A stretch of 64,000 nucleotides of DNA from positions 103,675,849-103,739,848 of the forward strand of contig NC_050104.1 in assembly GCF_902167145.1 (NCBI RefSeq). Direction: 5' to 3'. The DNA is from Zea mays (Eukaryota; Streptophyta; Magnoliopsida; Poales; Poaceae). The position numbers and the translations under genes were made by a program. Every line of letters starts with the position of its first letter. Position 1 is the stretch's first letter. The notes beneath the pieces are model-generated. The model was not told where the DNA came from, ran no database searches, and worked only from the letters and a program-made list of their open reading frames with translations. Below are positions 1-11,919 of this stretch, piece after piece.

Positions 1-1679
1 GCTGTTGAAGTAGAAGAGATTATGAAGGTAATGACTGAACCCTTGCCTGTCAAGCTAAGTCCGCTGGCGATGGAACTGACGAAGTTTTTTCAGAAGGACA
101 AGGCAGCTTCGGCAGAAGAAGGTCCTGCACTGTCGAAAAAACGAAGGATTATTCAAATAGCAGATGTAATTCATGGGACACCGTCACCTACACCGGCATC
201 AAGAATTGCTATTGACCAGACTGCCGAAACTGCCGAAGCTAAAGGTGCCGCAGCCAAAGCCACCAGAGCGGAAACCTTCGAAGCTGAAACTGGCGCAGCC
301 GAAGTTGCCGGGGCTGAAACCTGGGCCACAGAAGATCCGAACCTGGAAGACACACTTGAAGTTATTGATAACATACTTCTAAAAATGACTGAAGAAGAAT
401 CTGTTGTGGCCGCGGCGAGCACAGCTACTGAAAAGGGGAAAAAGCAAGCTGAAGACATTTTGGAGGAAGAAGATTTTGAATTTCAAGATTTACTTGGGCA
501 AGAACTGACAGACGCTGAGAAAGCAGAGCTTAAAAGATGTGCCATAGCCTGCGGATATAAGCCAGGGGCTACACTGTTCGGTGGGGTTAACGAAGGAAAG
601 CTGAGGTGCCTTCGAAGCCGCAGCGAAGCTAAAATTGTTAGAACTCTCTGCAAAAACATTGGCTTGCCGAAGCTAGAAGCGGACCTCTGCTGTTATCAAC
701 GACACCATTTCGCCGGAAGCTTGCTTTATGCTAACTTCAAGGTAACAAATATTTTTGTTATTTTATTATTATTATTATTATCTTTTAGGTTGTTTTCTAA
801 CGAAGATTGTTTCGACAGAGCATATTATTAAGTAAGGTTCTAAAAATGCAACAAGATCTCGAAGAAGAGAAGAACAAAGCCGTCATTCAAGATTTGGCTG
901 AAAAAGTTGAAAATTATGAAGCTAATCTGAAAAAGAAAGACTTCACCATCCAGGACCTTGAAATCATGGTTAAAGAGCACGAGGGTGCATTAGAAAAGAA
1001 AGATTTTGTTATTCAGACTATGGAGGGTTCTTTGGCTGAAGTCCAAACTGAGAACAACAGCTTAAAGAATGAATTGCTCCAACAATCAGAAAAATTTGAG
1101 CAAGAAAAGAAACATCTTGAAGCAAGCCTGAAAACTGAGGTGGATAAAAATTCAAATTTGCAGAAATCCTTTAAAGAACTTCAAGAGAAATGCCTAAGCT
1201 TCAGCAGCCGATGCGTGCAGCGGCTGAAGGATGTGTTTCATTCTGTCGGAGCCAGCTCTGCAAAATTTACACCTTCAGCTGAAAATCTGCCTAGCACATT
1301 AGAATATATTGAAGGCGAGGTTGATGCCCTTGACGAAGTTATTGGTGGGCACGCCGACTTCTGCGCCCTGGTAGCTTCTCGGGGCACAGCTACTGCTTTT
1401 CTGAAGGCTGGCTGCACGCATGGAAATATTGTGAACAGACCAAACTTCAGCTTGTCAGCATCAGATCTGATAGATATCCCAAGCCTAGCCCGAAGCATTG
1501 GAAATAGATTCATGACCCAGATCTGGGTAAGTGGCGGGCGAAAAATGGCAGGTGACGAAGCTCGAAGTCATCTTAAGCCGGTAAGAAACTTATGTTTGTT
1601 ACTTTTACCTTCTCCTTGAAATTTGCACTTTTCTTATTCTGCTGTTTGATATGCGCAGGATGACGAAGCTGAAGAATGA
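1..1679 (+). CDS. Antisense accessory gene of element A, three exons, 5' end outside window
   Basis: The gene runs opposite to pol. The open frame crosses base 1 and can be read as exons 1-741, 819-1580 and 1659-1679. Intron 1 (742-818) has a GT donor after AACTTCAAG and a pyrimidine-rich acceptor ending CGACAG; intron 2 (1581-1658) has GTAAGA and ATGCGCAG. Both splices keep frame, skip stops reached by read-through, and end at TGA 1677-1679. The first ATG is at 22, but the frame is open upstream, so the start is probably earlier. Exon 1 encodes an Ala/Glu-rich acidic region. Exon 2 encodes a long Lys/Glu/Leu coiled coil (EEEKNKAVIQDLAEKVE onward), then a globular tail (about 250 codons in all). 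Antisense extra ORFs between integrase and the 3' LTR are known in Grande and other Tat elements, some carrying a putative gypsy-type transposon domain (Pfam Transposase_28). Function unknown. Confidence 0.75.
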
Positions 1680-2110
1680 CGAAGCTGAAGTTTGACGAAG
1701 CCTAGCCTGAAGCTTGATAGTTGCTTACAATATACTTTCCTGCAAAAATTCTGGAGAAACTCTTGTAATATAGTTATGGAACAACTCATGTAAATTTGTA
1801 CATACCTTGTAATATATTTTGTTTCTGCTATCTGTGTACAATCTCCTTTGCTGTGGACGAAACTTCTCTTTTGAGCCGAAGGCAAAAAACACCTTCCCTT
1901 CTTTTCGTACACAACGAAGCATAAAATTTTTTTCCTTCGAAGTTTTTCCTCATTGCCGAAGCATCTGTGTTTTTTGTGCGGTATAATGATGATTCTATGT
2001 ATGTCTAAATGCATGTTTATGAATGCAAATGACATGATGAGATGTATTGTGCAAATGAATATCAAAACACATATTCAAAAAACCATAATCATAGCCCTTC
2101 AGCGTTGACT
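1680..2110. other. Spacer downstream of the antisense gene in element A
   Basis: AT-rich, no credible ORF. It holds repeated GACGAAGCTGAAG-like units just after the stop (1660-1700), which look like decayed or alternative C-terminal coding sequence of the antisense gene. It presumably supplies its 3' UTR and polyadenylation region. Confidence 0.4.
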
Positions 2111-2320
2111 TTTCGCTGTAAGCCTCCCTTAGGAGCTTCTTCGCCTTTTACTTTCAGCGGAATCAGCGCTTATTTTTCGCTGTAAGCCTCCCTTAGGAGC
2201 TTCTTCGCCTTTTACTTTCAGCGGAATCAGCGCTTATTTTTCGCTGTAAGCCTCCCTTAGGAGCTTCTTCGCCTTTTACTTTCGGCGGAATCAACGCTTA
2301 TTTTTCGCTGTAAGCTCTGC
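2111..2320. repeat. 64-bp tandem repeat, about 3.3 units
   Basis: Units start at 2111, 2175 and 2239, with a partial fourth at 2303. Each opens TTTCGCTGTAAGCCTCCC and runs to AATCAGCGCTTATT. Unit 3 differs slightly (TTCGGCGG, AACGC). The repeat lies between the 3' ends of the convergent pol and antisense genes of element A. Spacing is exactly 64 bases. Confidence 0.9.
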
Positions 2321-2521
2321 ATTCCCTTAGGAACGACTTTTGAGCTTCTCCCTGTTTCCTTTTCTTTTTTCCTTTGCATTTACATTTACATTTTTTGTGG
2401 GATATCACTCTCATAGAATTGAAATAAGGAAAATTACATGTTGTGGCCCCATTAAAAACCTTTCTCCCCCTTTGGAAAGGAAAAGGGTGCCACAAAAAAG
2501 AATAGAAAAAATTACATCAAG

Positions 2522-5500
2522 CTAAACATAATATCGCCGAAGCTCATCCGCATTCCATGATCTAGGAATGTCGTTGCCGTCCATATCCTTCAATCTGTAG
2601 GAACCGGGTCTTGACGAAGATACTACCAAAAAGGGGCCTTCCCACTTTAGCTGTAATTTGCCTACTGTCTCAGGGTTAGCTACTCTTCGAAGTACCAAGT
2701 GTCCTGGTTCAATGTTCTTCAGCTTGACCTTTCTGTCATGCCATTTTATTGTTTCAGCTTGATATTTATTGATGTTTTCCACAGCTTGAAGTCTGATCCC
2801 TTCTATAGCATCTTTCTCTATAGAGGAATCAGCTTCGTCTTCGCCTTCTACCGAAGCTACTGTTCTTATTGATCCTGCTTTGGCCTCCTCCGGGGTTATT
2901 GCTTCGTCACCGAACAATAGTTTAAAGGGCGTAAAGCTTGTTGACCTTGACATGGTTGTGTTATGGCTCCACACCACTTTGATTAACTCGTCTGGCCACT
3001 TTCCCCTGGGCTGATTGAAGATTGACTTCATTATTCCTGTCATTATGATCCCATTAGCTCTTTCGACAAGTCCATTTGACTCTGGGTGTCGGACTGATGC
3101 AAAATGGATCTTCGTGCCAATTTGATCACAAAATTCTCTGAAGGCTTCAGAATCAAACTGTGTCCCATTGTCCACAGTAATAGCCTTTGGCACTCCGAAG
3201 CGACAAACAATGTTTTGCCAGAAAAACTTTTGAATAGTAAATGAAGTTATTGTGGCTAAGGGCTTTGCCTCAATCCACTTGGAAAAATATTCCACTGCCA
3301 CTACTACATATCTTAGGTTCCCCTGTGCTGGTGGTAATGGGCCTAGTAAATCGAGGCCCCACCTTTGCAACGACCAAGTGGGTTGTATTAATTGGGTTAA
3401 AGACGAAGGTTGTTTTTGATCTTTTGCACATTTCTGACAACCTTCGCACTTTTGGACCAGATCCGCTGCATCCGAAGCTGCCTTTGGCCAATAAAAACCT
3501 TGGCGAAAAACTTTCCCAAGCAAGGGCCTAGATCCAATGTGAGATCCACACAGGCCTGCATGTATTTCCTTCATTAATTCTATACCTTCGGATCTGGATA
3601 AACACTTGAGCAATGGGGAACAGACCCCACGCTTGTAAAACTCCCCTTCTATTATGACATATGGTCGAGCTCTTGCTTCCATTCTCCTGTTATAAGCTCC
3701 GTTGTCTGAAAGAAAATTACCCTGAAGAAAAGAGATGATCTCAGTTCTCCAATCTTCGCTATAAACAGGGGATATGTTAAGGATTGCTCTTTCAAGAAGC
3801 TCGACCGAAGGTGCTTTTATTGTTTCGAAAAATACTTCCGAAGGTATAGGCAGCCTCTGGGCTGCTGACTTGGCCAATAGATCAGCATATTCATTTTCTC
3901 CACGAGGAATATTTTTGACAGAGAAACCTTCGAAGGAAGCCTCAATCCTTCGGACTGTATCTAGATATTTTTCAAGCTTCGGGTCTCTTGCTTTATAGCT
4001 CTTGTCATCATGACCAGAAATAACTTGGGAATCAGTTTTAAGAATAGCCCTTCTGATTCCCATTGCTTTTAACTTCTGAAGACCCAAGAGGAGAGCTTCG
4101 TACTCAGCAATATTATTTGTGCAACTGAAATTGAGTTTTGCCGCATAACAGGTTTTAACTTTAGAAGGTGAAACCAACACAGCATCTGCTCCTGCTCCGA
4201 AGGTTCCCCAAGACCCATCGCAAAACACTGTCCATGTTTCAAGATCTTTATTCGTTTCTTCCTCCTGAGCCCCTGGCGTCCAGTCAGCAATGAAGTCTGC
4301 CAACGCTTGAGACTGGATCGAAGATCTATGAACATAATCAATACAAAATTCATTGAGCTCTGCAGCCCATTTTCCAATCCTTCCAGTAGCTTCTCGATTT
4401 CTCATAATATCCTTCAAAGGTTGTGAAGAAGGAACAATTATGTTATAAGCTTGAAAATAGTGCCGAAGCTTCCTGGAGGCCATCAAAATAGCATACAGTA
4501 CTTTCTCCAATTCTGTATAATTTTTCTTTGATAAACTAAGAACTTCGGATACGAAATATATTGGAGCATGTTTCTTGACTTGGCCTTCAAGCTTCTTCTG
4601 GACAAGTGCTGCACTTACCGCTGAGTGCGAAGCTGCCACATATAATAACAAAGGAGCCCCTGGCGTTGGTGGACTTAATGTTGTTAGATTTATCAAATAT
4701 TGCTTCAGCTCTTCGAAGGCTTTCTGCTGGATTGGTCCCCATTGAAAGACTTCGGCTGACTTCAGCACTTCGAAGAATGGTAAGTTTCTCTCTGCTGATC
4801 TGGATATGAATCTGTTGAGAGATGCCAGCCTTCCTGTCAATCTTTGAGCCCCCTTTTTTGTACTTGGTGGTTCCATTCGAAGTATAGCTTCGATTTTGCT
4901 TGGATTAGCCTCAATTCCCTTTGTTGAAACTAGGCAACCAAGAAATTTCCCCTTCTTTACTCCGAAGACACATTTTTCTGGATTCAGCTTTAAACCAGCC
5001 TTTCTAAAATTAGCGAAGGTCTCCTGTAAATCAGCAATGTGGTTATCTTGCTTCGTGCTTTTTACAATGATATCATCAACATAAGTTAGCACATTCCTGC
5101 CTATCTGAGAATGGAGGACCTTCGCTGTCATTCTGCTGAAACTTCCTTCGGCATTCTTAAGCCCCTCAGGCATCCGAAGGTAACAATATGTCCCACTAGG
5201 GGTTATGAAGCTGGTTTTCGGTTCATCCTCCTTCTTCATCCAGATTTGATGATAGCCTGAATAGCAATCCAACAGACTCATAAGCTCTGATGAAGCTGTT
5301 GCATCGACTAAGGAATCTATCCTTGGCAATGGAAACTCGTCTTTCGGAAAAGCCTTATTGAGATCAGTAAAATCGATACACATTCTCCATTTACCATTGG
5401 CCTTCTTCACCATAACAGTGTTAGCCAACCATTCTGGGTATTTTACCTCTCTAATAACTCCAGCACTGAGGAGTCTTTTCACTTCATTCCGAGCACCTTC

Positions 5501-6475
5501 GGCCTTGTCATCAGACATCTTCCTAAGCCTCTGCTTTCTGGGTCTAAAGGATGGATCAACATTGAGCGAGTGCTCAATAACATCCCTGTTAACTCCACAA
5601 AGATCATTAGCTGACCAAGCAAAAACATCTTTATTGTTGAACAAAAACCTTATCAAGGTTTTCTCCTGCTCTTCAGACAATTGAGATCCCAATAGCACCT
5701 TCTGCTCTGCTATATCCTCACATAAGAGCATGGGCTTCGGCTGATCAGCCGAAGCAGCCTTTTCCCTTCTGAACTTGTATTGCTCACAAGCTTCAGTTCC
5801 ATCTATATTATGGATTGCTTTTGAGTCTGTCCAATTTCTTTCGGCCCTTCTGGCAGCTTCCTGACTTCCATGAATAGCAATGGGCCCTTGGTCCGAAGGT
5901 ATCTTCATGCAAAGATAAGCTGGATGAAGAATTGCTTCGAAGGCATTGAGAGTACCACGACCAATAATTGCATTGTAAGGGTATTCCATGTCAACAATAT
6001 CAAACACAACTTGTTCAGTCCTTGTGTTGTTGATAAATCCGAAGGTTATTGGCATTGAGATTTTGCTGAGTGCTACAATCTGCCTTCCTCCGAAGCCGCA
6101 AAGGGGATGTGTGGCATCAAGAATTTTATCTTCGGGCTCTTGCATCTGTCTGAAGGCCTTAGCAAATATGATATCAGCTGCACTGCCTGTATCAACCAAA
6201 ATATTGTGGACCAGAAATCCTTTGATCACACAAGAGATAACCATAGCATCGTTGTGTGGGTAATCCTTGAGTTGAAGATCCTCTTGAGATAAGGTGATTG
6301 GAATGTGAGACCATCTTGACTTGATGAAGGGTCCTTGCACCCCGACATGCTGTACCCTTCTCTGTGCCTCCTTCTTCTGCTTCTTGTTGGCTGGCTCTGA
6401 GCATGAACCACCTGTTATCGGGAGTACCAGCTTCGGAGCCGAAGCAACTCCAGCTTGAATGTTGAACGAAGCCAT
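2522..6475 (-). CDS. pol: Pol polyprotein of element A (PR-RT-RH-aRH-INT), intact but without gag
   Basis: One uninterrupted frame; the start chosen is the Met beginning MASFNIQ at 6475. The frame is also open upstream to 6541, across the primer binding site and LTR edge. Domains in order (residues counted from 6475): protease [11 protein letters not shown] (about 94); reverse transcriptase with DYSGYHQ-like DCYSGYHQ and catalytic YVDDIIVKS (about 466); ordinary RNase H ([17 protein letters not shown]); second archaeal-type RNase H with [12 protein letters not shown] (about 748); integrase zinc finger (HAGLCGSH ... CEGCQKC) and core [28 protein letters not shown]. The C-terminus has a GPF/Y-like [19 protein letters not shown]. 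No chromodomain. Known role: processing, reverse transcription and integration of element RNA. Gag is absent, so mobility would need Gag supplied in trans. Confidence 0.9.
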   Translation of the reverse strand: MASFNIQAGVASAPKLVLPITGGSCSEPANKKQKKEAQRRVQHVGVQGPFIKSRWSHIPITLSQEDLQLKDYPHNDAMVISCVIKGFLVHNILVDTGSAADIIFAKAFRQMQEPEDKILDATHPLCGFGGRQIVALSKISMPITFGFINNTRTEQVVFDIVDMEYPYNAIIGRGTLNAFEAILHPAYLCMKIPSDQGPIAIHGSQEAARRAERNWTDSKAIHNIDGTEACEQYKFRREKAASADQPKPMLLCEDIAEQKVLLGSQLSEEQEKTLIRFLFNNKDVFAWSANDLCGVNRDVIEHSLNVDPSFRPRKQRLRKMSDDKAEGARNEVKRLLSAGVIREVKYPEWLANTVMVKKANGKWRMCIDFTDLNKAFPKDEFPLPRIDSLVDATASSELMSLLDCYSGYHQIWMKKEDEPKTSFITPSGTYCYLRMPEGLKNAEGSFSRMTAKVLHSQIGRNVLTYVDDIIVKSTKQDNHIADLQETFANFRKAGLKLNPEKCVFGVKKGKFLGCLVSTKGIEANPSKIEAILRMEPPSTKKGAQRLTGRLASLNRFISRSAERNLPFFEVLKSAEVFQWGPIQQKAFEELKQYLINLTTLSPPTPGAPLLLYVAASHSAVSAALVQKKLEGQVKKHAPIYFVSEVLSLSKKNYTELEKVLYAILMASRKLRHYFQAYNIIVPSSQPLKDIMRNREATGRIGKWAAELNEFCIDYVHRSSIQSQALADFIADWTPGAQEEETNKDLETWTVFCDGSWGTFGAGADAVLVSPSKVKTCYAAKLNFSCTNNIAEYEALLLGLQKLKAMGIRRAILKTDSQVISGHDDKSYKARDPKLEKYLDTVRRIEASFEGFSVKNIPRGENEYADLLAKSAAQRLPIPSEVFFETIKAPSVELLERAILNISPVYSEDWRTEIISFLQGNFLSDNGAYNRRMEARARPYVIIEGEFYKRGVCSPLLKCLSRSEGIELMKEIHAGLCGSHIGSRPLLGKVFRQGFYWPKAASDAADLVQKCEGCQKCAKDQKQPSSLTQLIQPTWSLQRWGLDLLGPLPPAQGNLRYVVVAVEYFSKWIEAKPLATITSFTIQKFFWQNIVCRFGVPKAITVDNGTQFDSEAFREFCDQIGTKIHFASVRHPESNGLVERANGIIMTGIMKSIFNQPRGKWPDELIKVVWSHNTTMSRSTSFTPFKLLFGDEAITPEEAKAGSIRTVASVEGEDEADSSIEKDAIEGIRLQAVENINKYQAETIKWHDRKVKLKNIEPGHLVLRRVANPETVGKLQLKWEGPFLVVSSSRPGSYRLKDMDGNDIPRSWNADELRRYYV

Positions 6476-6510
6476 CAGCTCAAAAAAAAGTGGAAGTGAG
6501 TTCACCGGAG

Positions 6511-6520
6511 GTGGGCGCCA
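6511..6520 (-). other. Primer binding site of element A
   Basis: Read on the minus strand, TGGCGCCCAC lies one base inside the 5' LTR edge. TGGCGCC is the usual start of a tRNA-complementary primer site in Tat/Athila gypsy elements. The tRNA identity was not determined. Confidence 0.8.
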
Positions 6521-6521
6521 A

Positions 6522-7121
6522 TGTTGGGGACTTGTTCTCAAATGCTATGAATTAAGAACAAGGCAACATAAAATGTTAAATATTAATGTCCTTCGTCCGC
6601 TGAAGCATTATTTCCCCAAGGATTTAATGAACTTCGGACGAAGGTTATAACGACACAATTACGAAGGTTATATCTTCGTAATTGAATTCTCAAAGATAAT
6701 ACAAAATAACATGAGACATAAAGTATTAAAGACAAGTAAATTAGAAGTAAACAACATGATTTACATATCATATAAATTTAAGATATTCAAATATGATGTT
6801 TTGGTACATTTATACCTCTGCCTTGGCAAAGAATAATTTCCGAGTGATGTGATTGCAATTACAGAAATCCGTGAACAGTAAAGGAATATTGTTCACTATT
6901 TATAGGCACAGGACACAGCCTGTGAGCAATTACAATCATACCCCTCATAAAAGTTTACAACAACGACTCAGACTCTTATGGACTAAAAAGTCATTCTATC
7001 TTTAAGTCGGTTTGTAATTCCGAAGCTTCATGAACGGCACCCTTCGGCATCACGTACAGACAGCTTCAGCCGAAGCTGTTTCTTCCTGCAGGACCTTCGG
7101 CGACGAAGCATGGTCCCAACA
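6522..7121 (-). repeat. 5' LTR of element A (600 bp)
   Basis: Bounded by TGTTGGG on the plus strand at 6522 and CCCAACA at 7121, so on the minus strand it runs TGTTGGGACC...CCCCAACA. Rich in CGAAGG/CTTCGG words. A minus-strand TATA box lies at 6896-6905. Its inner end resembles the LTR at 61965-62643 (TTGTTCTC-AATGCTAT, AAGCATTATNTCC, CTATTTATAGGCAC), so the two belong to related Tat families. Confidence 0.85.
6896..6905 (-). promoter_or_regulatory. TATA box of the element A LTR promoter
   Basis: Minus strand CTATAAATAG, about 375 bases upstream of the LTR inner edge. The same word with similar flanks occurs in the related LTR at 62328-62337, so it is likely the core promoter. Confidence 0.7.
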
Positions 7122-8442
7122 CTGCCCAACATCACCGACTCGGATGTCATCGGGGTGTTCCTCGCCGGCACCACTTGTCGCGACCTGGTGAGCAAAATGG
7201 GCCGCAAGACTCCCACCAAGGCGAGCGAGTTGATGGACATCGCCACCAAGTTCGCCTCTGGGTAGGAGGCGGTCGAAGCTATCTTTCGGAAGGACAAGCA
7301 GCCTCAGGGGCGCCAGCAGGAAGATGTCCCCGAGGCGTCCGCCCAGCGTGGCACGAAGAAGAAGGCCAAGAAGAAGTCGCAAGCGAAGCGCGACGTCGCC
7401 GATGCAGATCTTGTCGCTGCCGCCGAGCACAGGAACCCTCGGAAGCCTCCCGGGGGGCCAACCTGTTCGACAAGATGCTCAAGGAGTCGTGCCCCTATCA
7501 CCAGGGTCCCGTCAAGCACACCCTTGAGGAATGCGTCATGCTTCGGCGCTACTTCCATAAGACCGGGCCCCCGGCGGAAGGTGGCAAAGGCCAGGACAAC
7601 GACAAGAAGGAGGGCGACAAGGCAGAGGAGTTCCCCGAGGTCCACGGTTGTTTCATGATCTACGGTGGGCAAGTGGCGAACGCCTCGGCTCGGCACCGCA
7701 AGCAGGAGCGCCGGGAGGTCTGCTCGGTAAAGGTGGCGGTACCAGTCTACCTAGACTGGTTCGACAAGCCCATCACCTTCGACCAAGGCGACCACCCCGA
7801 CTGCGTGCCGAGCCCAAGAAAGTACCCGCTCGTGTTGTCGACCCCGTCATCGGCAACACCAGGCTCACCAAGGTCCTCATGGACGGAGGCACTAGCCTCA
7901 ACATCATCTATGCTGAGACCCTCAGGCTCTTGGAAATCGATCTGTCCACGATCCGGGCCGGTGCGGCGCCCTTTCACGGGATCATCCCCGGGAAGCGCGT
8001 CCAGCCCCTTGGACAACTCGATCTGGTCGTCTGCTTCAGAACTCCCTCCAACTTCCGCAGGGAAACCCTCACGTTCGAGGTGGTCGGGTTCCGAGGAACC
8101 TACCACGTGGTGCTGGGGAGACCGTGCTACGCCAAGTTCATGGTCGTCCCCAACTACACCTACCTCAAGCTCAAGATGCCGGGCCCCAACGGGGTCATCA
8201 CCGTCGGATCCACGTACCGACACGCGTACGACTGCGACATGGAGTGCGTGGAGTACGCTGAGGCCCTCGCCGAGTCTGAGGCCCTCATCGCCAACCTGGA
8301 GTGCCTCTCCAAGGAGGTGCCAGATGCGAAGCGCCACACCGGCAACTTCGAACCAGCTGAGGCGGTTAAGTCCGTCCCTCTCGACCCCAGCAACGACGCC
8401 TGCAAGCAAGTCCGGATCGGCTCCGAGCTCGACCCCAAATAA
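7122..8442 (+). pseudogene. gag-pro: gag C-terminus and protease remnant of element C
   Basis: The frame opens with LPNITDSDVIGVFLAG and RTPTKASELMDIATKFASG, a gag motif of Tat elements, then a TAG and frameshifts. A Cys-His knuckle is recognisable at about 7489-7545 (CPYHQGPVKHTLEEC). Protease follows in a clean stretch (7648-8442): LMDGGTSLNIIYAETL with the D-G-G active site usual for this Tat group, then a long linker (YDCDMECVEYAEAL) before a TAA at 8440-8442. The 5' end was removed by element A. Not expressible as one protein. Confidence 0.8.
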
Positions 8443-9191
8443 GAGGCAGTGCTCGTCGACTTTCTCCGCGCGAACGTCGAGGTGTTTGCGTGGAGTCCCT
8501 CGGACATGCCCGGCATACCGAGGGATGTCGCCGAGCAATCACTGGATATCCGAGCCGGTGCCCGACCCGTGAAGCAGCCTCTGCGCTGTTTCGACGAAGA
8601 AAAGCGCAGAGCCATAGGCGAGGAAATCCACAAGCTGATGGCTGCAGGGTTCATCAAAGAGGTATTCCATCCTGAATGGTTACCAACCCTGTGCTTGTGA
8701 AAAAGAAAGGTGGGAAATGGAGGATGTGTGTAGACTACACTGGTCTAAACAAAGCATGTCCGAAGGTTCCCTACCCTCTCCCTCGCATCGATTAGATTGT
8801 GGACTCCACTGCTGGGTGCGAAACCCTGTCATTCCTCGACGCCTACTCAGGGTATCACCAAATCAAGATGAAAGAGTCTGACCAGCTCGCGACTTCTTTC
8901 ATCACACCTTTTGGCATGTACTACTATACTACTATGCCATTTGGCTTGAGGAATGCAGGTGCAACATACCAAAGGTGCATGAACCACGTGTTCGGAGAGC
9001 ACATCAGCCGAACGGTCGAGGCTTACGTCGATGACATCGTTGTCAAGACGAGGAAAGCCTTCGACCTCCTCTCTGACCTTGAAACTCAATCCCGAGAAGT
9101 GTGTCTTTGGAGTCCCCCGAGGCATGCTCCTGGGGTTCATCGTCTCCAAGCGGGGCATCGAGGCCAACCCGAAGAAAATCGCGGCCATCAC
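8443..9191 (+). pseudogene. Reverse transcriptase remnant of element C, N-terminal part
   Basis: Pieces in shifting frames: [32 protein letters not shown], a frameshift near 8690, [14 protein letters not shown] then a TAG, SFLDAYSGYHQIKM, and catalytic YVDDIVVKT (9024-9050). A deletion follows (LLSDLE runs into LNPEKCVFG), and the sequence breaks at KIAAIT where element B begins. Motif order is that of a Ty3/gypsy RT; the stops and indels make it dead. Confidence 0.85.
9187..9191. repeat. Target site duplication of element B, left copy
   Basis: ATCAC immediately before the LTR, matching ATCAC at 22836-22840. Removing B with one copy restores continuous RT sequence in element C. Confidence 0.9.
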
Positions 9192-9540
9192 TGTGATGGA
9201 ACCTCCCAAGTAATTAGGCCCACCTACAGTTGTCCTTGTCTAACAGACATCAGACACCCTGTAGATGTTCCTAAGTCACTTGACACGTTCGGTATCTTCC
9301 TTACCTTTCCAGGAACGTTTCACCCGTCTTGCAGACATTATAGAACATCGGAGATAAAGAAATGCGGAAGCGATTACATAACTTACATTTATTTAAGAAG
9401 TAAGATCAAGTTGGTTATTACAGACCAGAAATATAAAGCGAGTGCTGAGTAGTATTATTACACATACCAAGGGAGATAAAAACCCCTCCCGATAGTTTTA
9501 AGCAAAAGTTCTATATGGAGGACCAAGTCCTCCCGCATCT

Positions 9541-10782
9541 TCACTCTTGTTTCTCCTCCTTAGGAACCACCTTGGTACAGAAGCAACAGAAATCTACTAC
9601 TTCCTCACCTAAAAACAACGAAGGGATAAACCCTGAGTATGGAATTACTCAGCAAGTCTTACCCGACTAAAGAAAAGACTCTCAAGGGTATGCTGGCTTA
9701 AGGGAGTCAAGGTAAGGCTTTTCAATAATCAAAGACTCTGTTTTGCAGAAATGCTTACTAAAGTGGATCCTTAAAAATCCAATTTTATTTGTCAAGTTAA
9801 GTACAATTACCTACAACTAGAGTTCTTTCTACCCTAGTTCAATCACTGGTCCTGCACTAGACAATTTCTTAACAAAAACCCATCATCTTTAGTGGAATGC
9901 TACGTGTAGGGCAGTGACCAAGTCTTCATAACCGCGAAGGTACGGCGATCCGAATCGATTATACTCAGCTGAGGATCTCCAATCACACGACATATGTAGC
10001 ACTTAACCCTTGCATATGTCAACCCACCACCGGGGTTCTTAAGACCAGATCAGGTTCATGCAAACCGAGAGCACAGATACACCACCGTCCAGCCTCTTGC
10101 CACGGAGGGTACACGCTACTCTCGCCACCGCTCCATGCCCATTTCGTGTTATCTTATTCTGGCCTTAGTCTGCCCGAGGCAAGGCTTACCCATGACGAGG
10201 CATGTGACCAGTTTAAGGGTCCTCGATCATCAAGCCTACATCGACAAGGTCCTTAATCGACTCAGACGGAGACACTACACCGAGACTCTCTTCTCGTGCA
10301 AGTCACCCGCCCGGTCTCAGCTTAATCTTTTCAACCCAAAAACTTGGTACCTGGCAGAGGTACATCTTTTCCGATGTTGAATCCATCACGGCCGTGATGG
10401 ATTCACCATCAAGTTTTATTTTTGAAAACAACCCTCCCACTTTGCCAAACATCTTTTGTAAAACAAATCCTTTTGTTTTTCTAGAGCAATACTAAGCATA
10501 GTAAAACCTTTTTGTAAAAACAGGGTTTCAAGGAAGGTAATCAAGTTCAAGGAAGGTAATGCAAGAATTGTTTTATCAAGCAACTCCTATCACCTAATGC
10601 AGCAAGCAAGTGAGAAAGATTTTAAAAACATCAAGGGAGGTGGCAAATGCACCGGGGCTTGCCTTCGTTCACAGGTGAGTCTGGCTCGGATCCACAAATA
10701 TCAAAGTAGAAGCAGTTGCCTGCCTGAGAATCCGAGGGTGGTGGTGTCCTTTCTTCAGTGACTTCCACTTCTTCTTCACGTT
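9541..10782 (-). other. Candidate spliced acidic ORF inside the B 3' LTR
   Basis: Exon 10782-10663 (120 nt) follows a TTATGTTAG acceptor, encodes an acidic stretch starting REEEVEVTEER and ends GAAG at a GC donor (GCAAGCC). Exon 9608-9541 follows GTTTTTAG and starts EGEEVVDFCCFC, ending KQE-stop. The splice keeps the frame (phase 1). Corresponding exons are present in the D and F LTRs, and the first also in E. No upstream start exon was identified, so the complete protein is unknown. Alternative: an accident of splice-like words. Confidence 0.45.
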
Positions 10783-11907
10783 CTAACATAACCATATATA
10801 TACATATATAAGAATGAATGCCATGTAATGCTCATGAGAGTGCGAAGATAATAAATATTTATTATCTAAGTCTTGAATATAACTTTCCTTCACGGAACTC
10901 CGAGAACTTAGGGTTTCCGGAGTCGGTAAAGGAGTTCAAAGGGCAGGGGTGGGGGTTTTGGGTTCTAGTTATCACACATGGTCCAAATCAATTCAATTTC
11001 TACCCATGGCTTCTAAATAATGTGGGGAGTTCATATAAAAATTTTGAACATTTTTGGGATTACCATTTATCTTTTAAAAATCCAGAACTATTTCTTTAAG
11101 CTATTTTAAATGCCCTAAAATTCCCTGTTTAAACTAAAAATCATGAAACTATTTTTATTAAATTCTAGGGAAAATAACAAGCCTAGAAAAATTGGTTTCA
11201 CAATTTTAGTATTTTTCTACAATTTTCTACATATTTCTAAAGCTGGACAGAAAAAGAAAAAGAAAATGTGGAACAGTATTGGGCTGATTCTGGCCCGAAC
11301 CGGCCCAACCACACAGGAAACCAGGGCGCGCCCACGCCCACGCTGGTGGCTTTACAGAAAAGCCCCCGTTGTTTTGGCTAACTAGAACGGGTTCATTCAC
11401 TATTTTCTCAAGTCACTGACGCTTTGCACAGAGGCCCTTGAAGTTCTATTTCTTTACAGTGGGAGGTCCACGACGGCGACGCGCGCGGCCGAGCTCCGGC
11501 GAGCACCAAGACCGGCCAAACGGGGCAATGACTGGTTCCTAACTTCGGCCGAAACCAAATCCGAGTCCGTATGAATGTTTCTCCCAATTAAATTTCAAGA
11601 ATAGTCAACTGGTTAGCTGTGGCCACGGCGACAGTGCGGCTGACTAAAGGAATAGCATGTTCCCGATTATCTAAGGCAGCTCGGTTCAAATGGGCGAGTC
11701 AAGGAGCATGAGAAGGGCCTTGGGACGCTAGAACAAGAGACGGAGAGCCTTGGACTAACCTGAGTTAGGCTGGCTGCGGTGAGGGTGTTCTTGCGGTGGC
11801 GCAAACCGAATTTGGGGAAACTGTGAAATTCAAGCTCGCTGGCGATCAACTGGGGGCAATACTGGGTGTCGGGGTACTTGACTACCCTATGGAGCTTGTG
11901 GTGGCTT

Positions 11908-11919
11908 CAATTTATAGAG
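11908..11919 (-). promoter_or_regulatory. TATA box in the B 3' LTR
   Basis: Minus strand CTCTATAAATTG; the same word is at 21521-21532 in the other LTR. Likely core promoter, by position and sequence only. Confidence 0.5.

Larger units (their letters stand above)
1..7121 (-). mobile_element. Element A: Tat-lineage Ty3/gypsy LTR retrotransposon, 3' end outside window
   Basis: The element reads right to left: 5' LTR (6522-7121), primer binding site, one long pol ORF (6475-2522), a spacer with a 64-bp tandem repeat, and a gene on the opposite strand (1-1679). The 3' LTR lies left of base 1. Tat lineage is shown by the second, archaeal-type RNase H between the ordinary RNase H and integrase, and by the antisense extra gene. 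The right edge ends in CCAACA; the next bases resume a plus-strand gag reading frame (element C), so A inserted into C. The expected 5-bp target duplication is CTGCC at 7122-7126, whose partner is outside the window. No gag-like sequence lies between LTR and protease. Huck/Flip/Grande-type grass families are the closest in style; the exact family is not proven. Confidence 0.85.

Noticed and set aside
2111..2320. Repeats with a CRISPR-like look
   Set aside because: Units are contiguous without unique spacers, in a plant retrotransposon.
7175..8572. 465-codon plus-strand ORF over element C gag/protease
   Set aside because: Wrong frame; the true protease frame is 7648-8442 (LMDGGTSLNII). GC-rich shadow.
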